Shown: positions 39,347-41,659 of the stretch, piece by piece
Position numbering within the stretch: position 1 is the stretch's first letter
Layout: each line of letters begins with the position of its first letter
From: Lysobacteraceae bacterium
Lineage (GTDB): Bacteria > Pseudomonadota > Gammaproteobacteria > Xanthomonadales > Xanthomonadaceae
Assembly: GCA_024508915.1 (NCBI GenBank)
Contig: JANINR010000056.1
Coordinates: 1 to 41,659, forward strand
DNA: 41,659 nucleotides
Direction: 5' to 3'
Notes under the pieces: model-generated
Database searches by the model: none
What the model saw: the letters and a program-made list of their open reading frames with translations, nothing else
What the model was told of the DNA's origin: nothing
Translations under genes and position numbers: made by a program

Positions 39347-40312
39347 ATGAACCACACCCCCGACGCCTATCCCATCGGCACCGCCGGCCAGCCGTGGACC
39401 GCGGCGGACAAGGCCGCGTGGCGCGCGCGCCAGCAGGTGCGGCGCAGCTACCGGGACGACGTGGTCTGCGTGCTCGACGCCTTCCGCGATCGCTACGACG
39501 TCGTGCAGTACGGCGAACTCGATTACGGCGCCGACGGCCGTTTCCCGCTGCATGCGGTGCGCAACCGCGGCTGGCGCGAGGACCTGCCGGTGATGCTGGT
39601 CACCGGCGGCGTGCACGGCTACGAGACCAGCGGCGTGCACGGTGCGCTGCGCTTCATCGACGAACACCTGGACGAGCATGCCGGGCGCGCCAACCTGCTG
39701 GTGGCGCCGTGCGTGAGCCCCTGGGGCTACGAGCGCATCCAGCGCTGGAACGCGGAGGCCCTCGACCCCAACCGCAACTTCCGCGCCGGCAGCCCGGCGC
39801 AGGAATCGGCCGCGCTGCTGCGCCTGGTCGAGCCGCTGCGCGGCCGCTTCGCGATGCACATCGACCTGCACGAGACGACCGACAGCGACGAATCGGAGTT
39901 CCGGCCGGCGCTGGCCGCGCGCGACGGCAAGCCGTTCGTGCCGGGCACCATTCCCGACGGCTTCTACCTCGTCGACGATTCGGCGAATCCGCAGCCGGCG
40001 TTCCAGCAGGCGATCATCGACGCGGTGGCGAAGGTCACGCACATCGCGCCGGCCGATCCGGACGGCACCATCATCGGCTCGGAGGTGGTGTCGCCGGGGG
40101 TGATCCGCTACGCGCTGGTCGAGCTCGGGCTGTGCGCGGGCATCACCGGCGCGCGCTACACGACCACGACCGAGGTCTACCCGGACAGCCCGCGCGCGAC
40201 GCCGGAGCAGTGCAATGCGGCGCAGGTGGCCGCGGCGCGCGCGGCGGTCGCCTTCGCGCTCGCCCATCCCCGAGCCGGGGGGCTTTGCAGCGGCTCCCGG
40301 TCCGGCGGATGA
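39347..40312 (+). CDS. M14/succinylglutamate-desuccinylase-like metallohydrolase
   Basis: 321 residues. Zinc-site motif GGVHGYETSGVHGAL provides HxxE, and HIDLHETTDSDESEF gives the second histidine with the catalytic region. LDPNRNFRAGSPAQES is the DPNRNF-type substrate segment. This belongs to the M14 carboxypeptidase/AspA-AstE superfamily; the substrate is probably a peptide or N-acyl amino acid but cannot be fixed from sequence. No signal peptide, so cytosolic. GGGAAT and TAGACT are upstream elements. The C-terminal ~15 residues are low-complexity. It precedes a membrane protein gene by 39 bases. Confidence 0.85.
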   Translation: MNHTPDAYPIGTAGQPWTAADKAAWRARQQVRRSYRDDVVCVLDAFRDRYDVVQYGELDYGADGRFPLHAVRNRGWREDLPVMLVTGGVHGYETSGVHGALRFIDEHLDEHAGRANLLVAPCVSPWGYERIQRWNAEALDPNRNFRAGSPAQESAALLRLVEPLRGRFAMHIDLHETTDSDESEFRPALAARDGKPFVPGTIPDGFYLVDDSANPQPAFQQAIIDAVAKVTHIAPADPDGTIIGSEVVSPGVIRYALVELGLCAGITGARYTTTTEVYPDSPRATPEQCNAAQVAAARAAVAFALAHPRAGGLCSGSRSGG

Positions 40313-40351
40313 TGCGGGGGAACCGCCGGGGGGCGGCAAGGGGAATCGACG

Positions 40352-40720
40352 ATGGGCGCGACCGCATTCCAACGCACGGGCGTGGTGTTCCTGCTCGTGG
40401 GGCTGTGCCTGGGCATGCGCATGGGCATGACCGAGGACTTTTCGCTGACGCCGGTGCACACGCACCTCAACCTCGCCGGCGGCGTGCTGATGTTCGTCGC
40501 CGGGCTGTTCTACGCGCAGCGGCCGGAAATCCCGCGATGGGCCGTGACGCTGCACTACTGGCTGCACCTCGTGGGCGGGCTGCTGCTGGTCGCCGGCATC
40601 TACGGCGCGGTGACCCACGCGCCCTGGTACGGGCCGGTCGTCGGCATCGGCGCGGTCGGCGTGCTGCTGGCGATGCTGGTGTTCGCCTGGAACGTCTTCC
40701 GCAAGCATGGAGCCATGTGA
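40352..40720 (+). CDS. Small four-pass membrane protein with HTHLNLAG motif
   Basis: 122 residues, four membrane segments (about 8-25, 38-55, 66-83 and 88-112). Histidines cluster in and next to the membrane: VHTHLNLAGG near residue 36, LHYWLHLVGG near 70. HTHLN-type motifs recall the haem-ligand region of haem-copper oxidase subunit I and NorB fragments, and small proteins of this family occur near respiratory genes, so a haem or copper-binding role is possible (inference). The next gene starts 1 base after its stop, forming a tight operon with the lipoprotein and YceI genes. Confidence 0.78.
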   Translation: MGATAFQRTGVVFLLVGLCLGMRMGMTEDFSLTPVHTHLNLAGGVLMFVAGLFYAQRPEIPRWAVTLHYWLHLVGGLLLVAGIYGAVTHAPWYGPVVGIGAVGVLLAMLVFAWNVFRKHGAM

Positions 40721-40721
40721 G

Positions 40722-40946
40722 ATGCGCCTGTCCTTCCTGATCGTCCTCGCGCTCGCGGCCGCCGGCTGCGCCACCCTCCACGATCGCGGCTGGCAGGGCA
40801 GCGGCGCCGAGCCGTTCGACGGCGCGAAGGCCGCGTGCGAGGCCGAAGCCGCGGCGAAGCCCGAAGGCGCGGCGAAGCCCGAAGGCGCGGCCCGCACCGA
40901 AGCCTTCGAGGCCTGCATGGCCGCGAAGGGCTGGCGGCGGCCGTGA
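40722..40946 (+). CDS. Small lipoprotein with AAKPEG repeat
   Basis: 74 residues. Lipoprotein signal with lipobox AAGC near residue 15 (MRLSFLIVLALAAAGC). The mature part is short and charged and contains two exact copies of the hexapeptide AAKPEG from an 18-base tandem repeat. Two later cysteines (AACEAEA, FEACMAAKG) flank the repeat and may be disulfide-bonded. Its stop overlaps the GTG start of the YceI gene (GTGA). No function recognised. Confidence 0.72.
   Translation: MRLSFLIVLALAAAGCATLHDRGWQGSGAEPFDGAKAACEAEAAAKPEGAAKPEGAARTEAFEACMAAKGWRRP
40851..40886 (+). repeat. Perfect tandem duplication, 2 x 18 bases
   Basis: The unit is 18 bases and encodes AAKPEG. Two identical copies sit inside the lipoprotein gene, a likely slippage-prone site that could vary in length between strains. 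Confidence 0.9.
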
Positions 40947-41551
40947 GGCGCGTCCCGGCCATGGTCGCGCGCCTGGGCCCGTCCCTCGCCATCGCGGCGG
41001 GCGCCGCCTTCGCGATGCCCGCGGCGCAGGCGCAGTCGGTCGCCTACACCATCGAGCCCGGGCACACCTTCCCGGCCTTCGAGGCGGACCACATGGGCAT
41101 GTCGCTGTTCCGCGGCAAGTTCGACCGCAGCAGCGGGCACATCGTGCTGGACAAGGCCGCGGGCACCGGCACCGTGTCGGTGGACATCGAGCTGGACAGC
41201 ATCCACTTCGGCAACGGCGAACTCGAGCGGCTGATGGCGGGGCCGGACTACTTCGACACGGCGAAGCAGCCGACCGCGCACTACGAGGGGACGCTCGTCG
41301 ACTTCGTGGACGGCAGGCCGACGCGCGTGGACGGGCGGCTGACCCTGCGCGGCGTGACCCTGCCGGTGCCGCTGGAGATCCGCGCGTTCAAGTGCATGCC
41401 GCATCCGGTGACCCGCGTCGACTGGTGCGGTGCCGACGCGTACGGCCGGTTCGACCGCGCCGACTTCGGCATCACCGCCGGCAGGGACTGGGGCTTCTCG
41501 ATGGAGACCGCGCTGCGGATCCAGGTCGAGGCGCTCGCGGACGCGAAGTGA
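40943..41551 (+). CDS. YceI-family periplasmic lipocalin-like protein
   Basis: 202 residues from GTG 40943 (196 from ATG 40961). A signal peptide ends AAQAQ near residue 31. The YceI barrel shows AYTIEPGHTFPAFEADHMGMSLFRGKF, GTVSVDIELDSIHFGN, DYFDTAKQPTAHYEGTLVDF, VDGRLTLRGVTLPVPLEI and the closing DFGITAGRDWGFSMETALRIQVEA. YceI proteins bind isoprenoid chains such as polyprenyl or quinone precursors. The GTG overlaps the lipoprotein stop by 4 bases, so it is likely co-translated. Confidence 0.9.
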   Translation: MRRVPAMVARLGPSLAIAAGAAFAMPAAQAQSVAYTIEPGHTFPAFEADHMGMSLFRGKFDRSSGHIVLDKAAGTGTVSVDIELDSIHFGNGELERLMAGPDYFDTAKQPTAHYEGTLVDFVDGRPTRVDGRLTLRGVTLPVPLEIRAFKCMPHPVTRVDWCGADAYGRFDRADFGITAGRDWGFSMETALRIQVEALADAK

Positions 41552-41556
41552 AACGC

Positions 41557-41659
41557 ATGGACCGTCGCAGTTTCCTCCAGGGCTCGCTGGGCGCCGCCAT
41601 CGCGGCCGCGGCGCCGTCGGCGCTCGCGCAGTCCGCGGCCACGGGCGCGGCGGCCCGCG
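41557..41659 (+). CDS. Tat-signal protein, truncated by right edge
   Basis: Only the first ~34 residues are in the window: MDRRSFLQGSLGAAIAAAAP then SALAQSAATGAAAR. This is a twin-arginine signal (RRSFLQG) with a hydrophobic run and an ALAQ cleavage site, so a folded cofactor-containing periplasmic protein is expected. The start lies 6 bases after the YceI stop, in the same operon. Nothing downstream can be judged. Confidence 0.65.
   Translation, partial: MDRRSFLQGSLGAAIAAAAPSALAQSAATGAAAR

Noticed and set aside
1-41659. CRISPR array, tRNA, rRNA, transposase or integrase
   Set aside because: No regularly spaced repeats, cloverleaf with CCA-type end, or recombinase motif found by reading both strands and the translated frames.

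Overview
This is a GC-rich, gene-dense chromosomal window. Gene content suggests a gammaproteobacterium of the Xanthomonadaceae (Lysobacter/Luteimonas-like): fused isobutyryl-CoA mutase, DUF1456, DUF3228, two azurins, a PA4780-type RIO kinase, and many small xanthomonad-type hypothetical proteins. This placement is inference, because no rRNA or other taxonomic marker is present. I see no tRNA, rRNA, CRISPR array, integrase or transposase. Most gaps are under 200 bases. The only stretch above 300 bases without an intact gene (10141-10470) holds a decayed gene fragment.

Layout. 1-5115: end of a sulfotransferase-like gene whose cofactor motifs are degenerate, a ChaN-family protein, and a complete fused icmF. 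5125-10140: a PH/SHOCT-like membrane protein facing a membrane-anchored Mrr-type nuclease, then a DJ-1/PfpI protein, a YehS protein, a lipoprotein hydrolase and an orphan PAS histidine kinase. 10240-11450: the odd patch. A frameshifted, stop-containing second copy of the last ~73 codons of icmF, including a 30-base stretch identical to the live gene, sits directly before an AT-rich two-gene cassette of unknown function. 11495-14695: ABC exporter pair plus a membrane protein. 14776-23650: second orphan histidine kinase, a small GGRIEVLG-motif protein divergent from a RIO kinase, LLM oxidoreductase, a TrmY-type RNA methyltransferase, MFS exporter, GST, two VOC proteins, a degenerate CPBP protein and a PNPOx-like protein. 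23651-29851: a block that looks oxygen-regulated, with two FNR/ANR-like palindromes (24023-24036, 27112-27125) near a cupin/SpoIIAA-like pair and near azurin/DUF6522-like genes and a CCGHCG-tailed metal-domain protein. A second azurin lies 2.3 kb away. 29943-35119: a Tat-exported amidohydrolase, S41 peptidase, GST and serine hydrolase. 35157-37710: an ABC exporter divergent from a DUF2975/XRE regulator pair, separated by an AT-rich region carrying a strong promoter and repeated TTTAAGTC boxes. 37721-41659: secreted unknown, lysine-rich small protein with the second GGRIEVLG paralog, an M14-type metallohydrolase, and an operon of membrane protein, lipoprotein, YceI and the start of a Tat substrate.

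The strongest leads for something undescribed are the AT-rich two-gene cassette attached to the icmF remnant, the putative FNR-linked azurin/metal block, the self-contained XRE-DUF2975/ABC regulatory unit, and the two small GGRIEVLG paralogs. A recurrent -10-like hexamer exactly six bases before ATG at four genes also suggests leaderless transcripts.
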